Under the pieces are notes generated by a model, which saw only the letters and a list, made by a program, of their open reading frames with translations, was not told where the DNA came from and made no database searches. A program made the translations under genes and the position numbers. Shown here piece after piece: positions 46,601-59,552 of a DNA stretch of 64,000 nt. Each line of letters opens with the position of its first letter. Positions within the stretch are counted from its first letter, which is position 1. Origin of the DNA: Eutypa lata (Eukaryota > Ascomycota > Sordariomycetes > Xylariales > Diatrypaceae); assembly GCA_022661535.1 (NCBI GenBank), contig JAKULF010000005.1:2728001-2792000 (forward strand), given 5' to 3'.

Positions 46601-49194
46601 ATAGTTACAGGGCGCGATTGAGAAGCAGCTAGTGAGCTCCCACGAGATGTGGTCGAACTGCTTGTGTCTAACACATGATCTTGTCGCACACCTTGTAAGT
46701 GTGGCGGTTAGGGGCTTAATCTTGTATTGAGAAGGGCCGCATCGATTATTGCCTCATTGACTATCTTGATATCTCCTTTTCTAGGGCATCTTACTATCGT
46801 GAGCTCGAGTTATCGATGACGCTTAGTTATGTCGTCGGTGGTCCAGCTAGGTAGCCACTACCGGTAGAGCATATTTTCCAACATAAGCTTGTACCGCGCA
46901 GTTCGAGGTAGTATCTAGATAGGCAGGCGCCGACGCGTAAACGGTCCCCATGAGGGTTGAAAGGATGTCTCGTCGCAGCAGTGCCACATAGGTAGTGGAT
47001 AAATAAACATGAGGAGCCTCCGCGTCTCTAGCTTGTAGTTCCACGCCGACGCCGCTGCATCGTTCATGCTGCGGTATAACTATGAGGGGCGCGAGGAGCT
47101 GCGACAAGTGCGGGACGCCGGCCGACCGTCTTACTCGCTTGCAGCCGGATCCCGACCCCCCGCCTCCATCTCGGCGCGGTAGATTTTATCCCGTGCCATC
47201 TTGCATGATTTTCCACGGCATGGACGTCTATAGGTCTGAGGCGACAACCGCCTGTAAGTAGGTAGCTACTTGGGCAGGTCATTAGCTGTTTTGCTTGGCT
47301 GGTGTCATCATATAGTCGAGGGGCTAGGGACTTATGTAGCTGCCTGGATAGCCATATTCTCGTATAACTGAACATTTTTACTTCTCAGTAACCTCTTTCC
47401 TCCCTACGTCGGCAAGTGCTACTAAGTGACGGGTTTGAAATTCTTAGAAGACTTATGGGGAATTCTAGTATATTCAATAGGCCTAAAAGTTGAGAAGGCT
47501 AGTGTTCAGCCTAATTCCTAACTTTCAGGGGCTTTGGTTTGAGTGGCCAAGTTTGCACCTGTAGCAACTACATATTCTACGGTAGTGTTCTTTAATCCCA
47601 ATTTTATTATGTAAAACCCGGTTTACTTGCCTTAGGGCGACTGGCTCTCTTGATTTTGGTGAAGGGGATTGCCAAGGGAGGTGAGTATTTAATAAGGGGT
47701 AAGAATGTTCAGACCGCTAGGCACATTAGCTATACCATAAGATGTATCTATAACATACTAAACTACCTCCTGCATGCTTCCTGTATGCTCACCCCTTTCA
47801 CTGATTATCTGGCAATGTACGAGGTGATATCGTCCCTGGTCAAGTGTCCAAATGCTCTAGTGTTGCTGGAGCTATCACCACTCTTATATATTAAATAGTA
47901 GAGAATAACGGTGTGTGTTCTTGAAGATATAAGGACTGCTCCTATGTCCGTATATTGGATGTAGGTGTCGTCCACTTAGTAGATTCACTAGTATTCTTTC
48001 CATCCCACAAGAAGATTGGGGAGTGGTTATTATATTAAGACTCTAACATAGAACACAACAATACCTCTCCAAGGGCCTCAACTTCTCTAATTTGGCTTCG
48101 ACTTCATGGACATCACGGCATGAGTGAGACTATTACCTATTCCCAATTCAGGGGTAACTACCATCAGGAGAAGGTCTAGCTAGTCCTTGGAGCGGAAAGA
48201 CTCAGCGAGCTAACGGGTACATACAGCTTGTCTGATACCACACTCACCAGCAAATAGTATTTACGACGACCTTTTGTCTACTGGCTAACAGTTTTCTACG
48301 ACCTATGGATACGTGGGGTGGCAGCACAGCGTCATGAACTGGCCCTTCGCCTCATCAACAGTGCAGTACTGAACTACCCCGTAGTACCTAAGCATCTCAA
48401 GATATCTCCTCAGCAATCGGAGAGGGGTGGGGATACATCGAGGTGCCTCTGGTTATTGGAGGGCACCTCGCTAAAACGAGCATTAGGTAGTAACGCTAGA
48501 TATCATGAAAAAAATTAGTGTCAACAAAACAAGTGTGAGCTTTTATTCCATCCCGGCCCCTTGAACCCAATTGTATGCAAGAGGGACCCGGCATTCTGTT
48601 CCTTTGAACCAACATGGTTACACCGAAACCCTAATCTGCTCGCCCATCCCCATGTAATTCTGACGATGATAGGGTGAATGATATAGCATGGAGCTAGAAA
48701 GGCTTGGTTGGCCTCTCGCGAAGTCTTGAGCTCATTCTTGCGGTCGTCCTCCTAACTAGCGCGGGCCGGACATCGCAGCCGGTTGTTCTTTATTGGTCTG
48801 AGAGCGGTTGTAACGTCTGACTGCCTGATCTGAGCTCTGAAATGTTGGAAGTTGGAAGATTGGTTGGTGTTTCTCACGAATAGGAGATTTTTAGGAGATA
48901 TGTTTTTATAGGCTTAGGTGTAAGAGAGGGGGGAAAAACTTCCCTCCTGCTCATTCGAACACCTTGCTAGGGACTCAGGGACGATGCAGAGGGGTCGCCT
49001 CCGATAGTGTATTCATACATAACATTGGAGAAAGCGATCACTAATACAACGATAGGTACATAGATAGTAAGATTCAATGGAAAACAATTAAAAGTGTATT
49101 TATAGCCAAAGCTCCGCAATTCTTTTGCTGAGCACATTCCATATGCCAGCTTCCAAATCAAGAGCCCATCCATATCTTTGAGCAATTGCCCGTT

Positions 49195-50486
49195 TCATTT
49201 AGGCTTAGTAATCTCAAAGAACTCCTTTAGTCCCTGCACCACTGTCTCGACATTCATGTTAACCAGTGGCATCTTGTCGTAGCTATCCTCCTTCATGATA
49301 GCAACAAGCGCCAGGTACTTATCAACCTCCCGGAGCACTATGGGTCTATTCCCATCGCTCAGAACCATGCAGCTCTCGGCACAGTTCGCGGCGACTTGGT
49401 CCTCGAGCTTCTGATTCCACGGCGGGCCTTCAAGGGACTCGCTGTATTTCTTGGAGCGAGGCCAGCCGCCGTAAACTTCAGTGATATCAATGATGACATC
49501 AATATAGTCGGAACAGATCTCGTAACTGGCCATGTCTGCGGGGGCGTTGTCCGTTGCGATATATATCTTGGATACCACATCAAAAAGGTACGCTTTCTCA
49601 AAGCGACAGGTGCGGCAAAGATTCGTGAGCATTGCCTCCAGTATACCCAGTTGTGGAATGAGTTTCTGGATAACTTTGCTGAATGCCTCGAATATGCTAT
49701 GATTGTATATGCTCGTCAAATGAAACGTAACTGGTGCGTTTTCGATCCCGTGATCTGAGAGTTCGTCTTGAATGCGTATCGTGATGTCCCGTTGAATGTC
49801 GAGCTTGTAATCGTCCGACAGGCCATCGACCTTATGGATAAAGACCTCTATCTTGATATTCGGATAAGTTCGCTGAAGATTCAAGATTGTCATGTTTAGG
49901 CGTGCAACGGCTTCTAGATAGTCATCCTGGGCATCTATGACCCAGATAAGGGCTCCAATCTCTCCGAACATAGCATCGATGTCGAAACTGGGGTTCTCGA
50001 ATATGTCGATTTGACCTGGAAAATCCCATACTTGGAAATCCATGAACGAGCTCCTGAAGTAGTTAGCATAATAACTGGTTGCCTACGTCTGGCAACTACA
50101 TACGGCATAGCATCTTTCTGAATACGCGCGGTGGACTCTAAGAATAAAGTCTCGTTCGGAGGAAGTTTGTGGAATACGACGCTTGATATCGAAGATTTAC
50201 CGCTCCTGAAAACACTATGAGCATGGCCATTCGCTTAGTAGACACCGTTCTTGTTTGCAATATACCTTCTCTGTCCCATTAGAAGGAGTCTAGGTTTTCC
50301 CTTTGCCTGATCTGGAGAGGGCTCTGTGGATTTTGCGTCATTATTCTTGAGTTGTCTCTGACGGTCCTGCTTAATAACACGCGTAAGATTTAGCTGGGCC
50401 GGAGTAATGAAAGTAGAAGGCCTCCTCTCAAGTTGCTTGCGAGGGTCTGCCTCAGAGGCATCGTGGCCACTAAGTTTGGAAGCCAT
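49195..50486 (-). CDS. GTR2: Rag-type GTPase Gtr2 (RagC/D homologue), 393 aa
   Basis: Three exons, 50486-50266, 50205-50104 and 50053-49195. The first junction falls inside the P-loop: GQR|R then SGKSS, giving GQRRSGKSS at residues 71-79. The second intron has a clear CTAAC branch and CAG acceptor. After the P-loop come [20 protein letters not shown] (the switch region typical of RagC/Gtr2), WDFPGQ (G3) and IHKVDGL (G4), then the C-terminal roadblock half that dimerises with Gtr1. At the vacuole membrane the Gtr1-Gtr2 pair, held by the EGO complex, signals amino-acid sufficiency to TORC1. The 65-residue N-terminal extension is hydrophilic. Single-copy housekeeping gene. Confidence 0.93.
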
Positions 50487-53400
50487 TTTTAAAGTAGAAT
50501 GGAAAGGAAAATAATAGCAATAACGAGGCCCTTGGTTGCGAATAATATAGGAAAATCAGGGGTTGAGGCAGTTGCAACTAACGTGCCACATAGAGAAATG
50601 CCGTTCTTGGACCATTGCTGCTAAGTAAAATTCGAGTATTTTGCTGATGTCTTGACTGGCCGGTTCCTGTTTGTAAGGTCGAGAAAAGAAAGATTGACGA
50701 GCTAACTAATCTCCAAACAACGTTGCCGAATTCACGGGCTTGGATAGGCGAGTAGCAAATCAGGACTCTTGCAAGAGGCGATGACTGGGCGGGTGCAGGC
50801 AGAAGATGATCACGCCCATCGGCGACAAGGCGTAACTGCTGGATGACCACGGGAGGATTTTTTCTATGTGCCGAGCCAAAATCGAAGCTGGGAAAGGATT
50901 GTCGGTTCCAGAGATACGTATGCAACAAGAAGGGGCTGACTTCATTGCTGATCTCACGGTTGTACAGGCGGATCTCTTCGGGTTCAGCTCGAATGACGAG
51001 AGAACACAAGTGGTGTAGAGAGCTTGGACCGTTTGGTAGTCGATGCCTTCAAAACAGTTGACCGTAGTGTTGTTTCGCTCGACAGCTGGAGGCAGGGTGG
51101 CCATTCCATGACGCAGCCGCAAGCAGAAGCCGAAGTAGCGGGACCAAATGCAAGATCAAGCGGCAGCATCCGCCATATGTGCCGGTCATGATCAACTGTT
51201 GGCATTGCCTCTGGCGAATATGACCTCTAATCATACAGGGAAATTGGCCTTGTACCACTCGGTACATTAGGCGAACGTATCAAGGAAATGCTTGCAGAGA
51301 GTTTGATGGGAAGGCTAGAGCTAGGGTCTGAAAATTTAAAGGGAAAAAAATGTCTTACCTCCATGGTGGGCAGCAGGTTGCAATTCGTGCTTCAACCGGT
51401 CCAGATGCCTGCTGTTTGTCTGGAGATCAGAAATAAGATGGACCCAATCCTCCCCTCCCCCGCTGCATAAACGATAAGGATGGAGTTCTAATCAAACAAT
51501 GTTAATCAGTCGGGCCTTGGTGCTTCTTCAATTATCCCTGAAGCTGGCACTGCTCAGCGTCGAAGAATGATCTGAGCCGGCTATTTCTCGTTAGACCCTT
51601 CTCAGCCGTCCAATATGAAAAAAGGGTCGGGACCGACTTACTAACGTCAGCCGTCACACGGGTATGGTTTATAATATTGAAGGCGTAATTGCTCATTAAT
51701 TTATTTGGTAAGCAGCCTTTCCCTGGTAAGACCGTCGGGATAAGAATAGAAGTCAATGGTACCCTCGGATCTGTATGCAAAGATACGTTTCCCCGATGGT
51801 TTTGCTTAGATCTAAGGGTCTCCGTCTTAGACCCGGGTCGTTTGCCGGCGGGTATTGATTGACGAAGAGTTGTTAATAGTGACTTGACCGGGGACCGGTG
51901 AGACCTCGTTGCTTAATGTGTGTGATGGGATTGGAGAACAGCCCGTTTGCCTTATCTCCAAAAACAAGAATAACCACTCGGAATGAACGGTAAAATATCA
52001 AGCAAATAAGATGCTTTATCCAGTGGACGTGACAAGCGTGATTATCGTTGGTGAAATATCTAAGGTAACACCTCTGAAGCGGAGTAGCCAAGACCCATAG
52101 AACAGGCGCAATCTTCAAGTGGGGGCGGATGTAATGCATTTTGACAGCTGCCAGTCTTAATTATCTTATGTACTTTAGCCCTTCCAATTCACAGGCAATC
52201 ATTCATATTCACATAATGATTAGTCTAGCTGACAATATATATAGAATCTCTAAATATGGGTATTCTATATAGTGTTGAATAATAAGATAATAAAATATAA
52301 ATATTTTGTATTTATTACATAGCATCACAGCACAAAAGGAAAACACCGGTTCTTAAGTCCGGGTACCTTTTTTTTTTGTTGAAGAAAGTATATGTAAAGA
52401 TCCCCCCTTCATACGCAAAGTAGTATTTAGAATAACCAGGGGGGTTTGTATCATCCATAAACTTCCTACTGTTAAAGGAGCTTGATAGTGAAGCAAGCTT
52501 CATGGTTATCCAAAAGGGTTTTCCATGTATACTCGTATAGAAATTTTCATACTACCTACCTAGGTACCTACCTATGTATGTATCACTGATTTGTTAGGGG
52601 TTGTTCCGATGCAAGGCTGATTGGAATGGTTAGGTATGAAGTTTCATGCATTGCCTTACCTTACCTTGCCTTGTCTTACCTACACCATAGCTCCTTGCAA
52701 TCTTCTAGAACTCTGTAACGTCCCCATGCCACAGTTATGACAGATTCAAGGTTACCTTCGACTTCCTTCTCAGCTTCTAGAGCTATGTCCCTACGTAGAT
52801 ACTTAAATTGCTAGTAGTTGGACCCTCCGCACACGGAACCTTGGCAGCCCCCAACCCCATTTCGGCAGATCGACGACCAGGATCGAGCAAGCTGAGTCGG
52901 CAATTACTTAACAGCCCTATCCGACATGCCGGAATAGTAACGACATTAGATAGATTTCCCTGCTCTAGAGCTTCTGCGCAACTACAGTTTCTGGCTTACA
53001 ACCATCAAAGTACGGGCAGTGCCTATCTTCGTGGATCACCACAAATCGCTAAGTTCTGAAGGACGATTATAGGCAAGGACCTACGAAGGGTAAAGTAGGC
53101 CCTGTCTAGACCATATCTTAATACCTCGTCTATATACGTCATGCGTCATCGTCGAGCTCAAATAGGTCATCAAAGGTTGTACTACACAATGTAACAATGT
53201 AGGGGCTAAAACCTCCATTATATATAATCTATTCTTGTCCATAAACTATCAAACAAGCACCCATATGTACATTACGTCCGAGGCATCATATCTAAGGGGA
53301 AAAGAAACGGCGTGCGGGGGTTTTTATAGAAAAAAAAGATGAAAAGAAACCACAACTCCGACGCTAACGAGGATAACAATATTTACTTAAGCTGAAAGTT

Positions 53401-53565
53401 CATTCAGCTAACCAGATATCCCAAGATACAACAAACCAGATGCAGCTCAAAGCATGCCAAAGATGCCGCTGGTCGAGGGAACTTCTGATCACATTGTGCA
53501 AGTGGGATCAGTTCCTTCTGCCCCCAGCATAGAATCCAGCGCAACCATTAACTTGCAGCATGAAT
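50487..53565. other. Intergenic region with one doubtful locus
   Basis: Most of this 3-kb stretch lacks coding signal. The exception is the frame-shifted block at 50578-51205, listed separately. The part from 52180 to 52330 is very AT-rich. 52545-52580 carries ACCTACC/TAGGTACC words, and 52650-52682 has CTTACCTTACCTTGCCTTG-like reiterations. Confidence 0.5.
50578..51205 (-). pseudogene. Possible decayed or mis-framed gene
   Basis: On minus, protein-like text runs through three frames in succession: HDRHIWRMLPLDLAFGP and MEWPPCLQL, then NCFEGIDYQTVQALYTT, then EPEEIRLYNREISNEVSPFL, which continues LHTYLWNRQSFPSFDFG. No splice signals join them cleanly, so one or two frameshifts or a degraded gene seem likely. 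I do not recognise the family. It may also be chance. Confidence 0.3.
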
Positions 53566-54980
53566 TCATGAATTAGCCGTTTTTGGGTGCTTATCTGACG
53601 GGCCTGGCCCATGTTTCGAGCCAAATATTCCAAACTTGAAGCTCTTTCGTCGCGGCGCAGTCTTTGCGACATGCCCCCCTGAAACGTTGAGCAGCTTCTC
53701 GTCATCAGGCGGGGTAGGTGGTAAAGGTGTTTCTTCCATCTCTGGAATAGGCGTGATTGATTCCGTGGCACTCGGTGGTGGTGTGGGCATCCTCTCAGAT
53801 GCGGACGCGGACGCGGACGCTCTCAGATTGCCAATAGACTATGAGCCATGTTAGGCGGGGGTTTGTAATAGGCAGTTGGGGTAATGGGTGAAGATGATGA
53901 AATTTTGAGCGCAGATCGCGGCAGTGCCATGTTCCGGGCTGCTGGATGGATATTTAGGTAAGTGAGAAGTCCAACAACATACCTTGACACTGATTCTTCG
54001 GTTCCCCTTGGAACTTTTCTTCGATGAACTCTCTGTTTCATTGGCTACAGGATTACCTCCTGAGTCTTCTATTTCCGCCGCTATCGTTCTACCACCAATT
54101 GCGACCATGTCTTCAGGAGTTGCGACGAATCGGACATAGCCTCGTGTAGGCTTGACTCCTAGCGTCTCTTCGACGTGCTTCTGAAGTAGAGCAGCATTTC
54201 TTTTGTTCGTGGTGGGCTGAGTGAGGCTAGGCAGCGCATGGATGGTTAAGGTGTATGCCGAATCGAATGATCCACCAAACATCATGCATTGGCTGTGGCT
54301 CAGCGTAACGGCAATAGACGACACTGGTCGCTGGTATCGATTGGATAGTTGATACGAAAAATCCGTTATGAAAGAAAACTCGTCCTTTATCTGCAACCAG
54401 TGTCAGCGCGATATTGTCGCTCTCTGGGCTTCATTGTGCGACTTACCATGACATTCGTCTTAAACTCGGCTAGTACCGGGGCCTCATTCTGCACGCGACA
54501 TCTCACAGGGTCCGGATCCCTGTTGGAAGCCGCAAATTCAGCCTCAAAATATGTACTCCGTTTTCTCTGGACTTCAGGGTGTATTTGGGACTTGCGTCGA
54601 CTCATGGGATCACCTGGCGGCGGACGATCAATGTTGCGCATCATCTTGTCACGCTCAAAGGTAACGGAAGTTGTGTTGTCAGAAGACTGGTGAGAGAGTC
54701 TTGGAGGGAGGGACTTCCGTTGGGCGAAAGATGAGCGAGATAAGGACGTCGTCTTGAATGCAGGGGTGGATGAGGTGGTACCAGTACCAGAAATCAGGTC
54801 GAATACGATACTAGACCTTGATCTTGGGGCTTGGTCTCTACATAAGCTTTCAGAAGGTTTACTAGCAGCCGCAGCGGGAGGGTCTGGACAAAAAGGATTC
54901 AAAGTATCCACTAGAGTCGTGGAGAGGGCGGCGTCAGAATTATTTGAGCGGATCGATTTCTTCCTTCCTAGCTCTAGCAT
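53566..54980 (-). CDS. MIF-family (tautomerase-fold) protein with long disordered arms, 404 aa
   Basis: Exons 54980-54447, 54390-53983 and 53838-53566 are all phase 0 with clear signals. The central part (residues about 165-285: VLAEFKTNVMIKDEFSFITD, YQRPVSSIAVTLSHSQCMMF, GGSFDSAYTLTIHALPSL, then GYVRFVATPEDMVAIGGRT) is a macrophage migration inhibitory factor domain of the fungal type. Human MIF is about 115 aa, so the 165-residue N-terminal arm (Ser/Arg-rich) and the 120-residue C-terminal arm are extensions. The C-terminal exon carries an Ala-Ser run from a GCGTCC hexamer repeat and Pro-rich, Lys-rich segments. MIF's catalytic Pro-1 cannot be terminal here, so canonical tautomerase activity is doubtful. 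Role unknown; probably cytosolic or nuclear. Confidence 0.9.
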
Positions 54981-57145
54981 GGCTGCAACTCACTTTCACG
55001 AGCAACTTTGCAGATCTGGTGGTGTTGAGCGTGGCTTAACCGGGTTGTTTCTAGCCTATCAGAACTCTCGATTTGGTGTTATCAACCCAGTCAGGACTGG
55101 TGGCCGCGGGGGTCAGTTACTTGATTCGGGCAATGCTGACTTTGTACTTCGTAGTACGCAGTAGAGTTGTCCCAGGCGAAGCATGAATGTTCAGGTCTTA
55201 AATTCAAGTAAGTGGGCCGGCTGAACACTGTTGGTTTCTTTTGAATTTAGTCAATATGATAGTTCGTCGTATTTGTTGCGTCGTCCTAGGTTAATGGGCG
55301 CCTTAAGCTAGTAAGTAGGCTAGTGAACTCGACATTTATTTGTTTAAATAGGTTGACATTGAGATGCTCACACATACATGAAAGAGAATATATGCCATAT
55401 CCACGAGGAAGAAAGATTGACAATACTATTCGTTCCTCGAGATAGAAGGCTCTTCCATAGTTGTGGGCGACCTCTCGGTCTAACGTTAGGAAGTGGCGAA
55501 GGGGTTATTTGTTATAGGCAAGTTTTGTCCAGCAGGGAGAAACCTACGTATACTTAAGTAGTAATATATTCAACTCATAATCCGGGAAAGGACTGGGACT
55601 CAACGCTTGAGCAATGAATGAGGACTATTATGATCATGTACAATAACGTATAACCTCCGTAGGTATTACTTAAGGAATCAACATGCACGTAAATAAATGC
55701 AGGTGCACTTTGGACATTCGCATGGCCGCAGCTTCCCGTTGACATAGTGTCAGAGCGGCGAGTATCCGAACTAGACTCAGGTTAAACAAGATTTATTCCC
55801 CTTACACAACGGAATTTAGGGGAAAGCGAATGCCTATAGTAATCAATTCGTACTAGGTATTACTGAGCAATTATAATTTGCCATGTTCTCTTATGTAAAT
55901 CGTTTAATCGACTCTTAGACATTCTATTTTAATGTCCCTCCCTAGATCATAGTGCATGGTATGTGTCTCACAAAGCAAGTCTATGTAAGACCTCTAGAAC
56001 CTACACGAATATACGGAAAATAAGACTTCAATTTTCAATAAGAAGGTTTGAGACAACCCGCCTCGAATTAACAAATTATAATCAGGTTACCAACATCTCC
56101 AGATCGCGGAAAGGGGATTCCGTTGGACCAGCGATACGGGTACGGGTGCAAGCATGATTTTTTTTGCATGTTGGAGAATCTAACTAAGTAGGTACCTACT
56201 TAGAGCCATGTATGTAAGTACAAAATTGCCCCTCGTCTGCTCGCCCCTTGCCTACTAGGTAAGTAAGCTACCAGGCTACAGTCCAGCAATGCCACTCAAA
56301 CCAAAAGAAACCCCCACCCAATGACGCTACTTGGCGAGCTGTCATACATACATACATGCACACATACCATCATCGAGTTTTACCTACCGCCTACTCCAAC
56401 TCGCCTACGTCTCCTACATACATATGATGTACTATGCCGCCTTTTTATATCTACAAATGCAACCCTTGAGATAAGTAGGATCGTTCTCAATGGTTAACAT
56501 CACAAACTTAATTTACGTCTCTATCTTCTCCAGCAGCAGTTCGGGACTGACTCGACGGTGCAAAGATAAAACCCCTGATCTTCTTATCAATGTTTGGTCC
56601 AGACATACAAGATAAGAAGTCGGTGACTCCCAGGTTCTTTTGGGCAGCGATATATTACCGTAGGACAAATGTAAGCACTTTATCTTTAATAAGGATCTAG
56701 CCCCGGGATAATTGGACTTGACGATGGAGACTCCGTCTCGTACGTGTCAATTTACCACTAATGGTACGACTTGAACGCTTGCTAGGCTGCATAGAGCCGA
56801 GCATTTTCTCTGTCAACTAACTGCCTTGTCACCGCCCGCACACAAGGTTCGAATAATTATGGGTTGCTAAGAAAGGGGCAACGAAGTAGATATGCATTTC
56901 TGCTACCAATACTGATCTCTGCAACCTAATGTATACCTCCAAGTTCTGATAGTCCTTCAGCGCTGTTGTACATAACATAATTCATCCTCGAATGACCTTT
57001 GACTACCCTGTCAAATTTACCTTCATTCAAACCAACCTTGGCACGGTCTATGATGGCCCAGCGACGACCAAAGCTGATATACCGGAACTAACAATATCTA
57101 CCCAATACAACCTGCTCGCAAAGGACCTGAAAAAGCCGAACTCCT
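54981..57145. other. Divergent-side intergenic region
   Basis: No gene. It contains a perfect 20-bp palindrome (CTAAGTAGGTACCTACTTAG, 56184-56203) and other TAGGTA/CATACATA words near 56270 and 56343-56365. Confidence 0.6.
56184..56203. repeat. Perfect 20-bp palindrome
   Basis: CTAAGTAGGTACCTACTTAG equals its own reverse complement. It belongs to a family of TAGGTACC words found throughout the intergenic DNA of this window. Confidence 0.85.
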
Positions 57146-57914
57146 TCATGACGGGGACGGGCTGCTCGCCTTGCGGGTATGAGAGAGCCCGATGACCTTC
57201 CTCAGCAGAACTAATTGATAGCCAGCCAATGTGAAGATGACTAACTCGAGGGGAACCAGTATGACAGAAAGATACAACGCAGTCTTGCTCTCTTTGCATA
57301 GCGTGCTAAAGTGAGGCTTTGCCGACAGGTTAACGAACTCCCATTGGCAGCTCCAGCTTTGCAGGGTGTCGGCAGTGGTTGAAGCATTGATCGCATAGAA
57401 GAATATCATAGAGATCATGACCGCGATAAAGCTGACTGACGGGGTTGCGAACGTGAGTGGCGTATGAATAGTGGATCGATTTCTCAGCTGTGAGATATTA
57501 GCACTATTGGCTTAGAGAGAGGAAACCCTATTGGTAGCCCTGGAGCCCCAAGAGTAGCTCGTGGCTGGTCTGGACTATGCTTACCGTCTGGACCTTGCCG
57601 AAGACAAGAGATACGATACTCGTCAAGAAAACGATGACACTACCGACCACTAACGCAATTGTTGGGCGGAGATCGAAGGTATCTGGCCATAGCGGCAGAT
57701 TGAACTCGCTCGGGAGGTGGGTAGCGTTGTAGACTGCGATAGAGTCTGCAGATGTTCCTAGGACCGTGATGGCGCAAAGCAACGAAAGTCCCGTGAGGCC
57801 GATACGGATGCTGTCAACTAGACGGAGTGACTTCAGGCGCGACTGGTGTTGAAGATCTTGGGGGTCCACCTCAAACTCCGAGGCAGATGCCGGACCTTTG
57901 TGTTCAGAAGACAT
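57146..57914 (-). CDS. Four-helix integral membrane protein, 223 aa
   Basis: Exons 57914-57585 and 57487-57146 are joined in phase through a 97-bp intron (GTAAGC/CACAG). The ATG at 57914 is preferred to the in-frame 57935 because the upstream residues add nothing conserved. A hydrophilic 35-residue N-terminus precedes four hydrophobic spans. These are IRIGLTGLSLLCAITVLGTS, PTIALVVGSVIVFLTSIVSL, SFIAVMISMIFFYAI and ALYLSVILVPLELVIFTLAG. A Trp/Cys-containing loop (LQSWSCQWE) lies between spans 3 and 4, and a short basic tail follows. The layout resembles fungal MARVEL-like or claudin-like hypothetical membrane proteins. No function is assigned. Confidence 0.8.
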
Positions 57915-59552
57915 TATGAGAGAAAGGAACGTCAATTCTACTTCAAGTTCTCAAAAAGAAAAGAGACACAGTAAAAAGAGTACTAGAGAGAAAAAGCTAG
58001 TTCCGTCGAAATAGACGTAGAAACGAAGAAGCACACGAAGAGAAAAGAAAGAAGGGAAATAAACGAAACTCAAGCACGGAGTTAGTTGTCTGAGAGCTGG
58101 TAGAAAGAAACAAGATCGACAAACCTGGAGGAGAGAAACATGATGAATATGAATGAATGCTCCAGCGACAGTTAGCCGCTCATGTTCCCACTAGTATACA
58201 CTATAATTGACTACAATATATGGTGTCGCTCATTGGAATGCTACTATAGTATGTGAGGGTCTAAGGATAGTATCACTAGGTAGCATTTCATCGCGGAACA
58301 GCGATGCGCCCATGCAAGCCCGATACATTAGATCACCACCGGGGGCGGGTCAGCAGAGAACTGGCCAACCCCAGGATTTATCCTGAACATGGTAGGGACG
58401 GGTTTTGCGCTTAAGAAGCCAGACAGCCAGGGGTCGTCGTCTCCGCATTGGCTACGGCGTTGCAATCGAGGCCCGATACTGGAACCCGCCGGCGCTTAAA
58501 AAAGGCGATGGGGGGTCGAGGGCGCCAACCAATCAGAAGACAAAGACCTCACTCTGCATTTCTTCAGCGTTCATTACCCCAATGATATCCTGCCGCCGTA
58601 CCGTGAGTTACTACGTAGTAATAGGTCTTGGGCTTGGTCCGCCCGGAGAAAGCTGCGAGACATGTAGTTCCGAGATCCCAATGATAGATTGACCAGATTG
58701 ATGGATAAGCTTGATATATGGGCCATTCTTCAATAAGTATCCGGCCATGGCCCACGGCCTGGTTACGGACTATGATGATTTGCATCAATGTACCACGTGG
58801 GGTTGTTCAGACCAGGGTTTATGCGCCTAAACACTCGATCGATACAATATAGAAAGGGGGTAAGATTATTTTACCTATGCTAATCACTTATACAGAATTT
58901 TCAAACCGCCACAGTGCCTATCCTACTCCCTGCTTGCTATAGGAACTTGGAGGACCGAAACACGCCCATTGACTAGAGCATATGGATCGGGAGGGGTGAG
59001 ACAATTGCCAGTCCAGGGTGATTTGCTTGCGCTCTACGATGTAGGCTTCTCCGATTGTACTGGACACCTGGTGCTTTTAACGTGTGGTATGATCAATTTT
59101 GCTGAGCTGTCTACTCGGCCTTCTTTATTATAGACACATGCAGCATTCTCTGTATAAGTGCTTTTGCAAAGGCACATTCTTCACTGGTACTCGTTGCGCT
59201 AGCCTGTTGCACAATGCAAGATGGTTTGATTTCCAATGGCAAACAACCTTTTGGCCCCCTTAGTTTCAGTTTAGAAGACTTATATTCATATGCTTTATGC
59301 GCCACTCTTTCCTCAACTACTGGCTACAAGGTTTGTTGATGCAGGTCTTTTTGCATCGCGGCTCTCTATCTCTCATCGCTTTATTTTCCTTTCTTTACCC
59401 CTCTTCCGCTTATCTCACTTATCCCCTTTTCCGCCCGAGTGTCTAGTAGTCAACTCGTGTACAACAGATAGGCCCTAGAGTTGGCGTTTGCTGTCCAATA
59501 CTAGATAGTACCTTATCCTTAACGATTTAGTACCAGTTAAGCCTCCGAAGCT
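57915..59552. other. Intergenic region
   Basis: 1.6 kb between the membrane protein start and the 3' end of the TET/JBP-like gene, both on minus. The 57950-58140 part is purine-rich (GA), likely 5' leader of the membrane gene. Nothing else is supported. Confidence 0.6.

Larger units (their letters stand above)
41213..49194. other. 8-kb gene desert
   Basis: No coding region is supported on either strand despite several short open frames. It contains the 42721-42955 MITE, a CGTT microsatellite (43633-43654), short poly-C/poly-G runs (near 44757-44768, 44934-44942, 46205-46214), and a small hairpin at 48439-48470 (CGAGGTGCC...GGCACCTCG). Much of it looks like old degraded repeat DNA. Confidence 0.55.

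Noticed and set aside
48439..48470. Short hairpin as a possible transposon end or terminator
   Set aside because: 9-bp stem with a 14-bp loop, no partner or duplication; likely chance in a long desert.
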